From positions 1 through 64,000 of the forward strand of contig NZ_KE384072.1 in NCBI RefSeq assembly GCF_000423665.1: DNA of 64,000 nt, in the 5' to 3' direction. Below the pieces are notes generated by a model, which was not told the DNA's origin, ran no database searches, and saw only the letters and a list, made by a program, of their open reading frames with translations. The translations under genes were made by a program, and so were the position numbers. This document shows, piece after piece, positions 1-9,243 of this stretch; position 1 is the stretch's first letter, and every line of letters starts with the position of its first letter. This DNA is from Solirubrobacter soli DSM 22325. GTDB taxonomy: Bacteria; Actinomycetota; Thermoleophilia; Solirubrobacterales; Solirubrobacteraceae.

Positions 1-750
1 TTCGGCCTCGACCACGCCCCCGGCGGCCTCGTCCTCGCCCAGGACCTCGTCAACACGTCGCTGATCGACCCGGCGATGGGCGTGCCCGACCTCCTCGCGA
101 CGGTCGAAGAGGCGCAGCGGTGGCTGGACGCCGCGCTGGCGGCGTGGGCGCGCGCGGCGCCCTGCGGCGCGGCGGCGCCCGGCGGCGCAGCGGCGCCCGG
201 CGGCGCAGCGGCGCCCGGCGGCGCGGCGGCGCCCGGCGGCGCGGCGGCGCCCGGCGGCGCGGCGGCGCCCGGCGGCGCGGCGGCGCCCGGCGGCGCAGCG
301 GCGCCCGGCGGCGCAGCGGCGCGCGGCGACGCGGCGACGCCCCGCGGCCCGCGCGCGGCGCCCGCCGGCGGGGCGGCGCCCGTCGTCACGCTCGCCGCGG
401 CCGACCTCCCCCGCCTTCGGGCACTCCGCGAGGCCGTGCGCGCGGTCCTCCTCGGCGGCGACGCGGCCGAGGTTCCCTCGCAGATCGTCGAGCTCGAGCT
501 CCGTGACGGCGTGGTCACCTACCGGGCGACCGGGGCCGGGTGGCGGGCGGTGGCGGCGCTCGTGCACGTCGAGCTCCTCCTCGCGCAGCACACGGGTGTG
601 CTGGAGCGGTTCCGCAGCTGCGCGAACCCGGCGTGCGGCGCGGCGTTCTACGACCGCACGCGCAACGGGAGCCGCGTGTGGCACGACGCGAAGACGTGCG
701 GCAACGTCATGAACCTGCGGGCGTCACGAGCGCGCCGCGCCCGTGGCTGA
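1..750 (+). CDS. CGNR zinc-finger (ABATE-type) regulator, 5' end outside window
   Basis: The reading frame is open from base 1, so the start lies upstream; the visible part is 249 residues. The C-terminus has the CGNR zinc-finger pattern: C-x4-C (SCANPACGAAF), a YDRTRNGSR stretch and CGN before an Arg-rich tail. This is known from the ABATE/CGNR family of putative stress-responsive DNA-binding regulators. The N-terminal part (LVLAQDLVNT) fits the ABATE domain. Between the two sits an unusual linker of seven perfect GGAAAP hexapeptides plus degenerate copies, encoded by an 18-bp tandem repeat. Family assignment is firm; the target and signal are unknown. Confidence 0.75.
   Translation, partial: FGLDHAPGGLVLAQDLVNTSLIDPAMGVPDLLATVEEAQRWLDAALAAWARAAPCGAAAPGGAAAPGGAAAPGGAAAPGGAAAPGGAAAPGGAAAPGGAAAPGGAAARGDAATPRGPRAAPAGGAAPVVTLAAADLPRLRALREAVRAVLLGGDAAEVPSQIVELELRDGVVTYRATGAGWRAVAALVHVELLLAQHTGVLERFRSCANPACGAAFYDRTRNGSRVWHDAKTCGNVMNLRASRARRARG
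163..342 (+). repeat. 18-bp in-frame tandem repeat
   Basis: The unit is ggcggcgcRgcggcgccc. Seven full copies run from 181 to 306, with degenerate copies on both sides (163-180, 307-324, 325-342). Copies differ only at the R position (a or g), so expansion is recent. The unit length is a multiple of 3, so copy-number change keeps the frame of the CGNR gene and only lengthens a Gly/Ala/Pro linker. Confidence 0.95.
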
Positions 751-814
751 CTACTGACCACTTTGCGTGGTTGCAGCGGAGGCGGGCATCGCGTCGCGTT
801 GCTCACATGGAGGG

Positions 815-2512
815 ATGTTCCGCGTCCTCTGCGCCATCGCCGTACTGGCCGTGGCGTTCGTCGCGGCGCCGGCGGCGGCCGCGGCGCCCGCGGACGACGC
901 GGCGTCGATCGTCAGCGCGTTCGCCGCGCTGCCGCAGGGCGATGGCGGGAACGTGGTCGATCCGCTGCTCAAGGGCAACGCATACCCGTACTCGCAGGCG
1001 ATGCTGGGCGAGGCGGCGCTGAGGACGTGGCGGCGGGATGGCGACCCGGCCGCGCTGGCGTTCGGCGAGCGGATGCTGCGCTGGGTGAGCGAGCACCCGT
1101 CGGGGCCGAAGCCGTCGTTCTTCGCGCTCGGTGCGACCGCCCGCGCCTTCGAGCTGCTGCCCACGAGGTCGCCGGTCCGCGACGCGGTCGCGCGCTGGCT
1201 GATCGCCTTTCCCGTTCCCACCCAGGAACTCGTCGACTACCACAGCAACAAGGACCTCGTGCTCGCTGAGGCGCTTACGACACTGTGCCGGCTCGCGTTG
1301 CGGCCGGATACGGCCGCTGTGTGCGCGACCGCGGCCCACCTGCTGGACGTCCATCTGACAGCGCGAGCCGCCGGCTACAGCGTGGGCCCTTCGGGCCGGC
1401 GGATGACGATCCTCGTCGACCCGCCGTACGCTCCGCCCGCCTACCAGCATCTGGTGCTCGGCTATCTCGCCCACATCGTCCAGAACGCGCCGCGGCACGA
1501 CCGGGCGATCGAGCGTCAGCTCATCGCGGCGGCGCGCGGCTCGGTGGCGATCGTCGCGCCCGACGGGGACGCGGCCTATTGGGGCCGCTCGCAGGAGCAG
1601 TCGTGGGCGGTCGTGCTCGGCGCCTACGGACTGCGTGTCGCCGCGAGCCTGGACCGCGATCGCGCCGAAGCCGCGCAGTTCCGGAGCGTGGCGGACGCGA
1701 TGGTCGGACGCTTCGACCGCGTCCACCGCGGCGGGCCGTACGGCGTCTGGATCGTCCCGGCGCTTCGCGAGGACCCTGCGTCGCGGCCGCCGGCGCTCGA
1801 CGACTACGCGAACCTCGCCACCTACGCCGGGCTGACCGCGGTCGCCCTGACCTGGCTCGACCTGGCGCCGGTTGGTCGGGCGAACGGGCGCGGGCGACCG
1901 GTGGCGGCGGTGTTCGACGTCGGCGAGGACGCGTTCGCGACGGTGCGCCGCGGCGACGTCTGGTTCGCCGTACGCGAGCACTGGGCACGCGCGCACGACG
2001 GCGACCTCCGCTCGGACTTCGGCCTCCTGGCGGCGGAGCGGCGGGGCGCGGACGGCTGGCGAGCGCTCGTCGCCGTCCGACCGCTGACGGCGAGCGGCAT
2101 GGACAGCGGCGGCCCGGTGCTGCGCACGCGGTCCGGGCAGGTCGGCTATCCCGATGGCACGGCACTGCGGGTGGACCGGCATCGGGCGGTCATCGTCACG
2201 GGCGGCTGGCGTGACGCGGGCGGTCGCCTTCTTCGCCGGGGAACGTTCCGCTTCAGCGCCGTCCCCGGCGGCGTGCGGCTCAGCTTCCCGGTGCGGGGCG
2301 GCGATCGGATCGAGTACTCCGTCTTCGGCGGCGCGCTCAGCGGCACCGCGGACGGCGTGAGGAGCGAGCGCGCGCGGACGACGGTGTCGCCGGGTGCCGT
2401 CACCATCGCGACCGCGGCCGGCTACGCCTCCGGCGACACCTCGAAGCTGACGCGCGGAACGCTCTCCGTGACCGCGCCGCGAACGGGGCGGCTCACCATC
2501 ACGGTGCGGTAG
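815..2512 (+). CDS. secreted protein, possibly (alpha/alpha) barrel polysaccharide-lyase-like
   Basis: Product of 565 residues. The ATG at 815 is preferred over an upstream ATG at 767 because it follows a GGAGGG-like ribosome site and begins a typical signal peptide (MFRVLCAIAVLAVAFVAAP then an Ala-rich cleavage region). The N-terminal two thirds are helix-rich with repeated aromatic/His positions (WLIAFPVPTQELVDYHSNKD; RSQEQSWAVVLGAYG), as in alpha-alpha toroid enzymes. The C-terminal third is beta-rich (FRFSAVPGGVRLSFP), as in heparinase-like proteins. I do not recognise a specific family and infer only secretion and possible glycan-related activity. The 3' end overlaps the convergent acyl-CoA synthetase gene by 14 bp. 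Confidence 0.6.
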   Translation: MFRVLCAIAVLAVAFVAAPAAAAAPADDAASIVSAFAALPQGDGGNVVDPLLKGNAYPYSQAMLGEAALRTWRRDGDPAALAFGERMLRWVSEHPSGPKPSFFALGATARAFELLPTRSPVRDAVARWLIAFPVPTQELVDYHSNKDLVLAEALTTLCRLALRPDTAAVCATAAHLLDVHLTARAAGYSVGPSGRRMTILVDPPYAPPAYQHLVLGYLAHIVQNAPRHDRAIERQLIAAARGSVAIVAPDGDAAYWGRSQEQSWAVVLGAYGLRVAASLDRDRAEAAQFRSVADAMVGRFDRVHRGGPYGVWIVPALREDPASRPPALDDYANLATYAGLTAVALTWLDLAPVGRANGRGRPVAAVFDVGEDAFATVRRGDVWFAVREHWARAHDGDLRSDFGLLAAERRGADGWRALVAVRPLTASGMDSGGPVLRTRSGQVGYPDGTALRVDRHRAVIVTGGWRDAGGRLLRRGTFRFSAVPGGVRLSFPVRGGDRIEYSVFGGALSGTADGVRSERARTTVSPGAVTIATAAGYASGDTSKLTRGTLSVTAPRTGRLTITVR

Positions 2513-4091
2513 TCACCCCGTGGCCGGACGCAAGCTCACGCAGGAGGAAGCGCTGGATCTTGCCGGTGGCGGTGAGCGGCCAGTCGGTGACGAACTCGAT
2601 GTGGCGCGGGACCTTGAAGTCGGCCAACCGGCCCTTGCAGAACGCCGTGACCCCGTCGCGGTCGAGGTCGGCGCCGCGGCGCAGCTCGACGAACGCGAAG
2701 CCGACCTCGCCGAGCCTGGGATCCGGCACGCCGACGACGTAGGCCTGCTTGATCGCCGGGTGCTCGCTCAGCGCGCGCTCGATCTCCGCCGGGTAGGCGT
2801 TGGAGCCGCCGACGATGAACATGTCGGACTTGCGGCCGGTGATGGCGAGGTAGCCGTGCTCGTCGAAGTCGCCGAGGTCGCCGGTGTGGAACCAGCCGTC
2901 GGCGTCGATCACCGCGGCGGTCGCCTCGGGGTTCTCGTAGTAGCCCTGCATGACAAGGTGCCCGCGCACGCACACCTCGCCCTCCTCCCCCGCGCCGAGC
3001 TCGTCACCCGTCGCGGTGTCGACGACCTTGAGCTCGAAGTCGCTCACCGGGAAGCCGCGGCCTGAGGTGATGACCTCGGGTGGATCGTCGAGCTTCGGGA
3101 TCGTGGTGATCGAGGTCGTCTCGGTCATGCCATAGACCGGGAGGATGCCCTTCATCCCGAGGCGGTCGACGATCGCCTGGATGACCTCCGGCGGGTTGTT
3201 GGCCCCGCCGATCCAGCCGGTCTTGAGCGAACTGACATCGGCGGTGTCGATCGCGTCGTGGTTCAGGAGGTCGATGAAGTGGGTCGGGATGCCGCTGAGC
3301 ACCGTCACGCGCTCGCGCTCGATCAGGCGGAACGCCTCGGCGACGTCCCAGCGCTCCATCAGGATCATCGCGCCGCCGGTGATCAGTGGCGGCAGCACCC
3401 CGGTGCAGGCGCCGGCGATGTGGAAGAACGGCATGTGGTTCATCACCCGCGACGACGCGTCGATGTCCATCGCCTCGGAGATCGAGCACTCGTTGCGGAG
3501 CACGCGGCTGGAGTGCACGGCGCCCTTCGGGTAGCCCGTGGTGCCGCTCGTGTAGACGATGAAGCTCGGGTCGTCGTAGGCGATCGCGTCGACGTCGATC
3601 TCGGTCTCCGTCGCGTCGAGGAACGCGTCCCACTCGGGCGTGCCGATCACGACCACGTCGCGCAGCTCCGGCAGGTCCTCCTCACGCAATCGCTCGAGCA
3701 TGGCGAGATAGTCGATCCCGACGAACTCCCCGACCATCACGAGCAGCTTCGCGTCGGACTGCCTGAGGATGTAGGCGACCTCCTCGGTCTTGTAGCGGGT
3801 GTTGACCGCGACGACGACCGCGCCGATCGAGTTCGCCGCCAGCCAGAGCAGGATCCACTCGATGTGGTTGGGGACCCAGACCGCGACGTGGTCGCCGCGC
3901 CCGACGCCCGCGGCGCGTAGCGCGCACGCCACCCGGGTCACCTCACGCTGGGTCTCCGCCCAGGACAACCGGCGGTCGCCGAACACGAGCGCGTCGCGAT
4001 CCGGATGCGCGTCCGCCGTCAGCGCCAACTGCTGCGCCAGGGTGATCGGCCGCCACGGGTAGCGGTCGCCGGCCTCTCCTCGCACGATCAT
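2499..4091 (-). CDS. AMP-dependent acyl-CoA synthetase
   Basis: Product of 530 residues, normal for class I adenylate-forming acyl-CoA ligases. The AMP/P-loop signature YTSGTTGYPKG lies near residue 180. The hinge region reads GWFHTGDLGDFDEHGY and then GRKSD, and the catalytic lysine is in the C-terminal LTATGKIQR. The enzyme activates a carboxylic acid to an acyl-CoA via an acyl-AMP. It is the last gene of the minus-strand operon starting at 11491, 4 bp after the SDR gene. That suggests it activates the acid released by the upstream ketone-oxidising or carboxylating enzymes. The substrate cannot be read from sequence. Confidence 0.88.
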   Translation of the reverse strand: MIVRGEAGDRYPWRPITLAQQLALTADAHPDRDALVFGDRRLSWAETQREVTRVACALRAAGVGRGDHVAVWVPNHIEWILLWLAANSIGAVVVAVNTRYKTEEVAYILRQSDAKLLVMVGEFVGIDYLAMLERLREEDLPELRDVVVIGTPEWDAFLDATETEIDVDAIAYDDPSFIVYTSGTTGYPKGAVHSSRVLRNECSISEAMDIDASSRVMNHMPFFHIAGACTGVLPPLITGGAMILMERWDVAEAFRLIERERVTVLSGIPTHFIDLLNHDAIDTADVSSLKTGWIGGANNPPEVIQAIVDRLGMKGILPVYGMTETTSITTIPKLDDPPEVITSGRGFPVSDFELKVVDTATGDELGAGEEGEVCVRGHLVMQGYYENPEATAAVIDADGWFHTGDLGDFDEHGYLAITGRKSDMFIVGGSNAYPAEIERALSEHPAIKQAYVVGVPDPRLGEVGFAFVELRRGADLDRDGVTAFCKGRLADFKVPRHIEFVTDWPLTATGKIQRFLLRELASGHGVTTAP

Positions 4092-4095
4092 CGCG

Positions 4096-4839
4096 TCAGT
4101 ACCCCTTGCCCGAGACCCACCCGCCGTCGACGCACAGCACCTGCCCGGAAACGTACTCCGCGCCCGGGCCGCAGAGGAACACCGCCGCGCCGTGCAGGTC
4201 CGACGTCTGTCCCCAGCGCCCCAGCGGCACGTTGTCGCGGATCAGCGCCGCGAACGTCTCGTCCTCGAAGTAGGTCGCGGTCAGCGAGGTCTCGATGACG
4301 CCCGGGCCGATCGCGTTGACGCAGATCCCCTTCTCTCCCAGCTCGAACGCCATCGCTTTGGTCATACCAATCACACCCGCCTTGGTGGTGCTGTAGGCGA
4401 TTCGGTTCTTGAGCCCGAGGACGCCCGCGATCGACGCGATGTTGACCACCCGCCCGCCGGGCGCCATCCGCCTGATCACCGCCTGCGAGCAGATGAACGC
4501 GCCGGTGAGGTTGACGTCGAGCGTCCGCCGCCACTCCGCGAGGCCGTGGTCGAGGAACGCCGCCTGGTGGCGGATGCCGGCGTTGTTGACGAGGAAGTCG
4601 AGTTGCCCGAACTCGTCGTGGATCGACGCCACCGCCTCCTCGACGGCGTCGGCGTCGGTGATGTCGACCCCGAACCCGGGTCCGCCGAGCTCGTCCGCCG
4701 CGCGCTCGGCGCCCTCGGCGTCGACGTCCAGCACCGCGACCCGCGCGCCCTCGTCCACGAACGCGCCCGCGAGCGAGCGCCCGATGCCACCCGCCGCCCC
4801 GGTGATGATCCCCGCCCGCCCTTCAAGCTGTCGGCTCAT
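4096..4839 (-). CDS. short-chain dehydrogenase/reductase
   Basis: Product of 247 residues, the classical SDR length. The cofactor motif TGAAGGIG is near residue 14. Asp follows the second strand (AVLDVD), which favours NAD(H). NNAG is present, then Ser upstream of the catalytic YSTTK. The ATG overlaps the stop of the monooxygenase gene by 4 bp (ATGA), so translation is probably coupled. In this operon it could oxidise an alcohol to the ketone used by the Baeyer-Villiger enzyme, or an alcohol released from the ester; that role is inferred. Confidence 0.9.
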   Translation of the reverse strand: MSRQLEGRAGIITGAAGGIGRSLAGAFVDEGARVAVLDVDAEGAERAADELGGPGFGVDITDADAVEEAVASIHDEFGQLDFLVNNAGIRHQAAFLDHGLAEWRRTLDVNLTGAFICSQAVIRRMAPGGRVVNIASIAGVLGLKNRIAYSTTKAGVIGMTKAMAFELGEKGICVNAIGPGVIETSLTATYFEDETFAALIRDNVPLGRWGQTSDLHGAAVFLCGPGAEYVSGQVLCVDGGWVSGKGY

Positions 4840-6677
4840 CGGGCGACCTCCTTCCGCCGCGCGGCCTCGACGACGTAGTCATCGAGGTTCGCCGCGCGGG
4901 TCATGTGCCAGTAGTCGACGACGCGGAACGGCGTCGTCACGACGACGCGCCCGCGCGAGTTGCGGTAGTACGTCTCCATCGCCGGGTGCGTCCACACCAT
5001 CCGCTCGTGCGCGGCGTCGACGCGCTCGTTGTAGGCGTCGTAGACATCCTGGCGAACCTCGATCGCGCCTGCGCGGGCCGCCAGCATCCGCTCGAGCAGG
5101 TCGAGGATGTAGTGCAGCTGCGCTTCCGCGCTGCCGATCAGCGACCCGCCGTGCCCCGCCTGCGTATTCGGCCCGTAGACCATCAGCAGGTTCGGGAACC
5201 CCGGCACGGTCGTGCCCAGGTAGGCGCGCGCGTCCTCGTCGTCCCACACGTCGTGCAGCGCGATGCCACCCCGCCCGCGGATGTCCATCGGCGCCAGGAA
5301 GCGCACGACGTCGAAGCCGGTTGCGCACACGAGCACGTCGAGCTCGACGCCATCGACGGCATGCGTGGTCACCGACGTGATCGGGTCGGTGATCAGCGTC
5401 ACGTCGTCACGCCGCAGGGCCGCGTACCACCCGTTGTCGAGCAGGATCCGCTTGCCGAACGGCGGGTAGTGCGGCAGCACCTTCGCCATCAGGTCCGGCC
5501 GGTCGCCGAGCTGCGACTCGATGTAGCGCGTGAAGAACTCCCGGTGCCCGTCGTTGACCCGGTTGACCGAGCGCTCGGGATGCTCCCACGCCGGGTCCTT
5601 CTGCAGCGCCGGGTGGACCTTGTCGTTGAAGGTCCAGCCCGAGCGCAGTCGATACCAGCGGCGGTACAGGTCGACGTTGCGCATCAACCAGCGCTCGCCC
5701 TCGGGAACGGTCTCGTGGAACTGGTCGAATGGCGCCGCCCACTGCGGCGAGCGCTGGAAGACGGTGACGTGCGCCGCCTCCTCGCAGACCGCGGGCACCA
5801 ACTGCATCGCCGACGCGCCGTTGCCGATCACCCCCACCCGCTTGCCCGCGAGTGAGAGGTCGTCGGGCCAGCGCGCGGTGTGGACCACGTCGCCCGCGAA
5901 GGCGCGCAGATCGAGCGCGGGCCACTTCGGCTTGTTGAAGCCGCCCACCGCGGTGATGACGACGTTCGCGCGCTCCTCCCCGGCGGAGGTGGTCAGCACC
6001 CACTCCTGCGCGTCCTCGTCGTAGTCCGCCCGGGTCACCTCCGTGTCGAAGCGGATCCGCTCGCGCACCCCGAACTGGTCCGCGAGGTCCTCGAGGTACT
6101 GGTGCAGCTCGTCGCGCAGCGCGAAGTACATCGTCCAATCACGCGGAGCGAACGAGAACGAGTACAGCGCGCTCGGCGTGTCGACGCCGGCGCCCGGGTA
6201 GTCGTTCTCGAGCCAGGTGCCGCCGACGGTCGGGTTGCGCTCGATGACGGCGTGCGGGATGCCGGCCTCGGCGAGCTTGATCGACGCGGCGATGCCCGAG
6301 ACGCCCGCGCCCACGATGATCGCCCGGAAGCCTTCAGGCACCCGCTCCGGTGCGCGCGGCGGAGCGCCCAGCCCGAGCTCGTCGGCGATCATCGGCCCGT
6401 ACTCGGGCGGGACCTCCTCACCCATCGCGACGCTGAGCATCCGCACCAGCTCCGGGTGCGACGGGCGCGGGAGGCGCGGCTCGCCGGCGCCGATCGCCAC
6501 TTCCGCCGCCGCCCGGATCTCGGCCTGGATCGCCGGCGGCAGCCCGCCGTCGTGGTTGTCGTCGAGCCCCTTCTGGCGCGCCGGGGCGTACGGCGGGTGC
6601 AGCCACTTCTCGTCGCCCGTGTACATGACGAGCGTCGGGATCAGCGCGGGGATGTTCGCCTCGTCGAAGGCGCTCAT
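4836..6677 (-). CDS. FAD-dependent Baeyer-Villiger monooxygenase (HAPMO-like)
   Basis: Product of 613 residues from the ATG at 6677, which overlaps the tetR stop (ATGA); an upstream ATG at 6767 would overrun tetR. A first Rossmann motif GAGVSG is at 123-128. The Baeyer-Villiger fingerprint F-x-G-x3-H-x3-W-P is at about 260-271 (FAGDVVHTARWP). A second nucleotide motif GNGASA is at 285-290. Such enzymes insert one oxygen next to a ketone carbonyl using NADPH and O2, giving an ester or lactone. The 120-residue N-terminal extension before the FAD motif resembles 4-hydroxyacetophenone monooxygenases. Substrate unknown; the operon suggests a ketone. Confidence 0.9.
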   Translation of the reverse strand: MSAFDEANIPALIPTLVMYTGDEKWLHPPYAPARQKGLDDNHDGGLPPAIQAEIRAAAEVAIGAGEPRLPRPSHPELVRMLSVAMGEEVPPEYGPMIADELGLGAPPRAPERVPEGFRAIIVGAGVSGIAASIKLAEAGIPHAVIERNPTVGGTWLENDYPGAGVDTPSALYSFSFAPRDWTMYFALRDELHQYLEDLADQFGVRERIRFDTEVTRADYDEDAQEWVLTTSAGEERANVVITAVGGFNKPKWPALDLRAFAGDVVHTARWPDDLSLAGKRVGVIGNGASAMQLVPAVCEEAAHVTVFQRSPQWAAPFDQFHETVPEGERWLMRNVDLYRRWYRLRSGWTFNDKVHPALQKDPAWEHPERSVNRVNDGHREFFTRYIESQLGDRPDLMAKVLPHYPPFGKRILLDNGWYAALRRDDVTLITDPITSVTTHAVDGVELDVLVCATGFDVVRFLAPMDIRGRGGIALHDVWDDEDARAYLGTTVPGFPNLLMVYGPNTQAGHGGSLIGSAEAQLHYILDLLERMLAARAGAIEVRQDVYDAYNERVDAAHERMVWTHPAMETYYRNSRGRVVVTTPFRVVDYWHMTRAANLDDYVVEAARRKEVAR

Positions 6678-7282
6678 CGCCGCAGTCCGTCCAGGATCAT
6701 CTCGGCGTAGAGCTCCCCCACCTCGCGCTCGCCGCCGCGCGTGGGGTCGAACCAGTGGTACGTCCACATGGTCATGCCGACGATGCCGAACGCGACGACC
6801 TTCGGATCGCCGCGGTCGGCCAGCACGCCCTCGGCGATGCCGCGCTGGACGACCTCGATCACGTAGCCCTCGAACTCGTGCCGCTTGCGCAGCACCGCCG
6901 CGTAGCGCTCGCCCTCCAACTGGCGGCGCTCCTGGTAGAAGATCTCGATGTCGTTGCGCCAGCGGGCGGCGCCGACGACGAGGATGTCGCGCACGAGCCG
7001 GCGAACCAGCTCGTCGGCGGGCACGTCCGGCTCGGCCAGCAGCTCGCGCATGCGCTCGAGGTGGTAGTCGATGAAGCGGTCGTGGATCTCGTGCAGCAGC
7101 GCCTGCTTGGACGCGAAGTGGTGGTAGAAGCCACCCTTGGTCACCTGCGCGCGATCGACGATCGACTGGACGGACGTGGCATCGAACCCCGCCGTGCCGA
7201 ACAGCTCGGTCGCCGCGTCGAGCAGGGCCTGCCGGGTGGCCTCCGGGTCGCGCGTCCTGCGTCGGGGCTCCGCCTTCGTCAC
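6674..7282 (-). CDS. TetR-family transcriptional regulator
   Basis: Product of 202 residues from a GTG at 7282 that overlaps the hyuB stop (GTGA). The N-terminal helix-turn-helix is typical of TetR (TSVQSIVDRAQVTKGGFYHH, about residues 33-52), followed by the FASKQALL boundary. The ligand domain is TetR_C-like and ends in ILDGLRR. Being inside the operon it most likely represses, it is a good candidate for the palindrome ccgaccggtcgg at 11512-11523 in the operon promoter. Regulation by that site is inferred. Confidence 0.9.
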   Translation of the reverse strand: MTKAEPRRRTRDPEATRQALLDAATELFGTAGFDATSVQSIVDRAQVTKGGFYHHFASKQALLHEIHDRFIDYHLERMRELLAEPDVPADELVRRLVRDILVVGAARWRNDIEIFYQERRQLEGERYAAVLRKRHEFEGYVIEVVQRGIAEGVLADRGDPKVVAFGIVGMTMWTYHWFDPTRGGEREVGELYAEMILDGLRR

Positions 7283-9243
7283 TTCGCCCGCTGGGCCCGC
7301 GCCCGCTCGGTCGCCTCGACGTCGATCGTCAGGCCCTCCGGGTCGTGCTCGGGGTCGCCGACGATCACGACGCCATAGTCGCGCAAGGCGCCCTCGATCG
7401 TCACGTAGCCATCGCGCACGTCGATCTTGACGCGCTCCGGCTCGCGTTCGAGCGGGTCGCCCCACCCGCCGCCGCCGTTGGTCAGGTAGCGGAAGATCGT
7501 GTTCGGCCGGGTGTCCCACATCGGCACGCGGGCGAAGTAGAAGTACTCGCCGTCCGGGTCGGGCAGCTTCGTCTCCGGGTCCAGCGTTCCGGCGACCGGC
7601 GTGATGCCGTCGGGGGAGTCCTTGCCGGTGAGCGGGAGCTCGTGCCGCTGCGAGACGTCGAACGCCTCCGGCTCGATCACCCACGTCCCGCCCGTCGGCC
7701 CGTACTCGCCGCCGTTGACGCCTGTGCCGCTCGGCTTCTTCAGATGCAATGGCATCGAGAAGTGGTGCGACTCGCGCAGGAACATCGTGTCCTTCAGCAC
7801 CGCCGCGCCGCCGCGGTTGTAGCCCGCGCCGCTCGTGTCCGGCGCGTACTCCTTTCGCAGCACGACCGCCGGCATGTCGGCCTCGATCGCCTCGGTCGCC
7901 GGGTCGAGGTTGTTGGCCAGGTAGAAGACCTGGTAGCTGTCGGCGTCGCCCTCGCGGGTCGCGCCCCACGGGCCGTGCTCGCCGCCGACCTGTGCGACGG
8001 ACAGCCACGGCGTCCCGTCGTCGAGCGCGCCGTGGGCGTTGTGGATGCTCAGGGAGCCGAAGTCGCCGCCGACCGCGCGCTCGCCCATCGGCTTGTCGAG
8101 CGCGCGCAGGATCGCGTTCAGCAGCGTCTGCGAGCTCTCCCAGTAGAGGAAGATCGGGCCGTCCGGCGGGTAGGCGTTGGCGACGCTGGCCTCCGGCAGC
8201 ACGATGTCGATGTCACGGTACGCCGCGCTGGTGAACGGCGAGCGCGGGTCGAACAGCATCTTGAACGCGACGCCGACCGCGGTCTTGGTGTCCAGCCAGC
8301 CGGCGTTGATCGTCGTCGGGGCCTGGCGCGAGGAGCCGGAGAGGTCTACCTCCACGCGGTGCCCGCGCTTGGTGATCTTGACCTTGATCGTATAGCCGCC
8401 CTCGGAGTCGTCGATGCCATCGGCGTCGAACATGTCCTCGGCCTCGTAGACCCCGTCCGGCAGCAGCTCGGTGATCGCCTCGCGCATCGTCTCGGCGGAC
8501 ACGTCGCACGCGTAGCGCATGCTGCCGTGCACGGCGTCGAGGCCGTAGCGGTCGATGGTCTCGGACAGCTGGCGCTCACCGAAGCGCAGGTTCTCGCAGA
8601 TCGTCTTGATGTCAGGCAGCAGCAGGCCGCCGAAGCGGGCGTTGTCGAAGATCAGCGACCACGCGGACTTGACGGGCTTGTCGCGGCTGTAGAGCAGCTG
8701 CGGCGCGATCACCAGGCCGTTCTCGAAGACGTCCTTCTTGGTGCCGGCGAAGCCGCCGGGGACGACGCCGCCCATGTCGAGCATGTGCGCCTGGAGGTTG
8801 ACGAAGCTGACGATCGTCCCGTCCTGGAACACCGGCCGGATGAAGCACACGTCGTTGACGTGGGTACCGATCCGGTACGGGTCGTTGACCATCAGGATGT
8901 CGCCCTCGTGCAGGTTCTCCGGGCCGTACTCGACCACGGCGGAGCGCACCGCGTCGGTCATCGTGCCGATGAACAGGACGAGCGAGTTCGACAACGCCGG
9001 CATCGAGTACTCGTGCTCGGGCGGGCCGGAGATCGTCGCGGCGAAGTCGTACCAGTCGCGCAGGATCACGCTGAACGCGTTGTTCAGCAGGCCCGTGCAC
9101 ATGTGCTGGACGATGTAGCGGTAGCGGCTGCCGAGCACGGAGGCCGTGAAGCGCTCGCACTGGTAGCGCTCCTCGAACTCGGCGTCGCTCAGCTCGCGGA
9201 TCAGCTTGTTCGGCTGCTCGTACAGGAGCTCGGTGGCCGTCAT
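7279..9243 (-). CDS. hyuB: hydantoinase B/oxoprolinase-family subunit
   Basis: Product of 654 residues beginning MTATELLYEQPNK. It resembles the HyuB/alpha-type subunits of N-methylhydantoinases and of acetone and acetophenone carboxylases: an LNNAF segment near the start, the long central IVSFVNLQAHMLDMGG region and a Gly-rich CNGGGGWGDP-like end (LTNGGGGWGDPLERE). In these enzymes the subunit works with a HyuA-type ATPase subunit on a carbonyl or ring-amide substrate, consuming ATP. It overlaps hyuA by 4 bp (ATGA). The neighbouring monooxygenase and CoA ligase favour a ketone- or lactam-degrading role over hydantoin, but this is unresolved. Confidence 0.85.
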   Translation of the reverse strand: MTATELLYEQPNKLIRELSDAEFEERYQCERFTASVLGSRYRYIVQHMCTGLLNNAFSVILRDWYDFAATISGPPEHEYSMPALSNSLVLFIGTMTDAVRSAVVEYGPENLHEGDILMVNDPYRIGTHVNDVCFIRPVFQDGTIVSFVNLQAHMLDMGGVVPGGFAGTKKDVFENGLVIAPQLLYSRDKPVKSAWSLIFDNARFGGLLLPDIKTICENLRFGERQLSETIDRYGLDAVHGSMRYACDVSAETMREAITELLPDGVYEAEDMFDADGIDDSEGGYTIKVKITKRGHRVEVDLSGSSRQAPTTINAGWLDTKTAVGVAFKMLFDPRSPFTSAAYRDIDIVLPEASVANAYPPDGPIFLYWESSQTLLNAILRALDKPMGERAVGGDFGSLSIHNAHGALDDGTPWLSVAQVGGEHGPWGATREGDADSYQVFYLANNLDPATEAIEADMPAVVLRKEYAPDTSGAGYNRGGAAVLKDTMFLRESHHFSMPLHLKKPSGTGVNGGEYGPTGGTWVIEPEAFDVSQRHELPLTGKDSPDGITPVAGTLDPETKLPDPDGEYFYFARVPMWDTRPNTIFRYLTNGGGGWGDPLEREPERVKIDVRDGYVTIEGALRDYGVVIVGDPEHDPEGLTIDVEATERARAQRAK

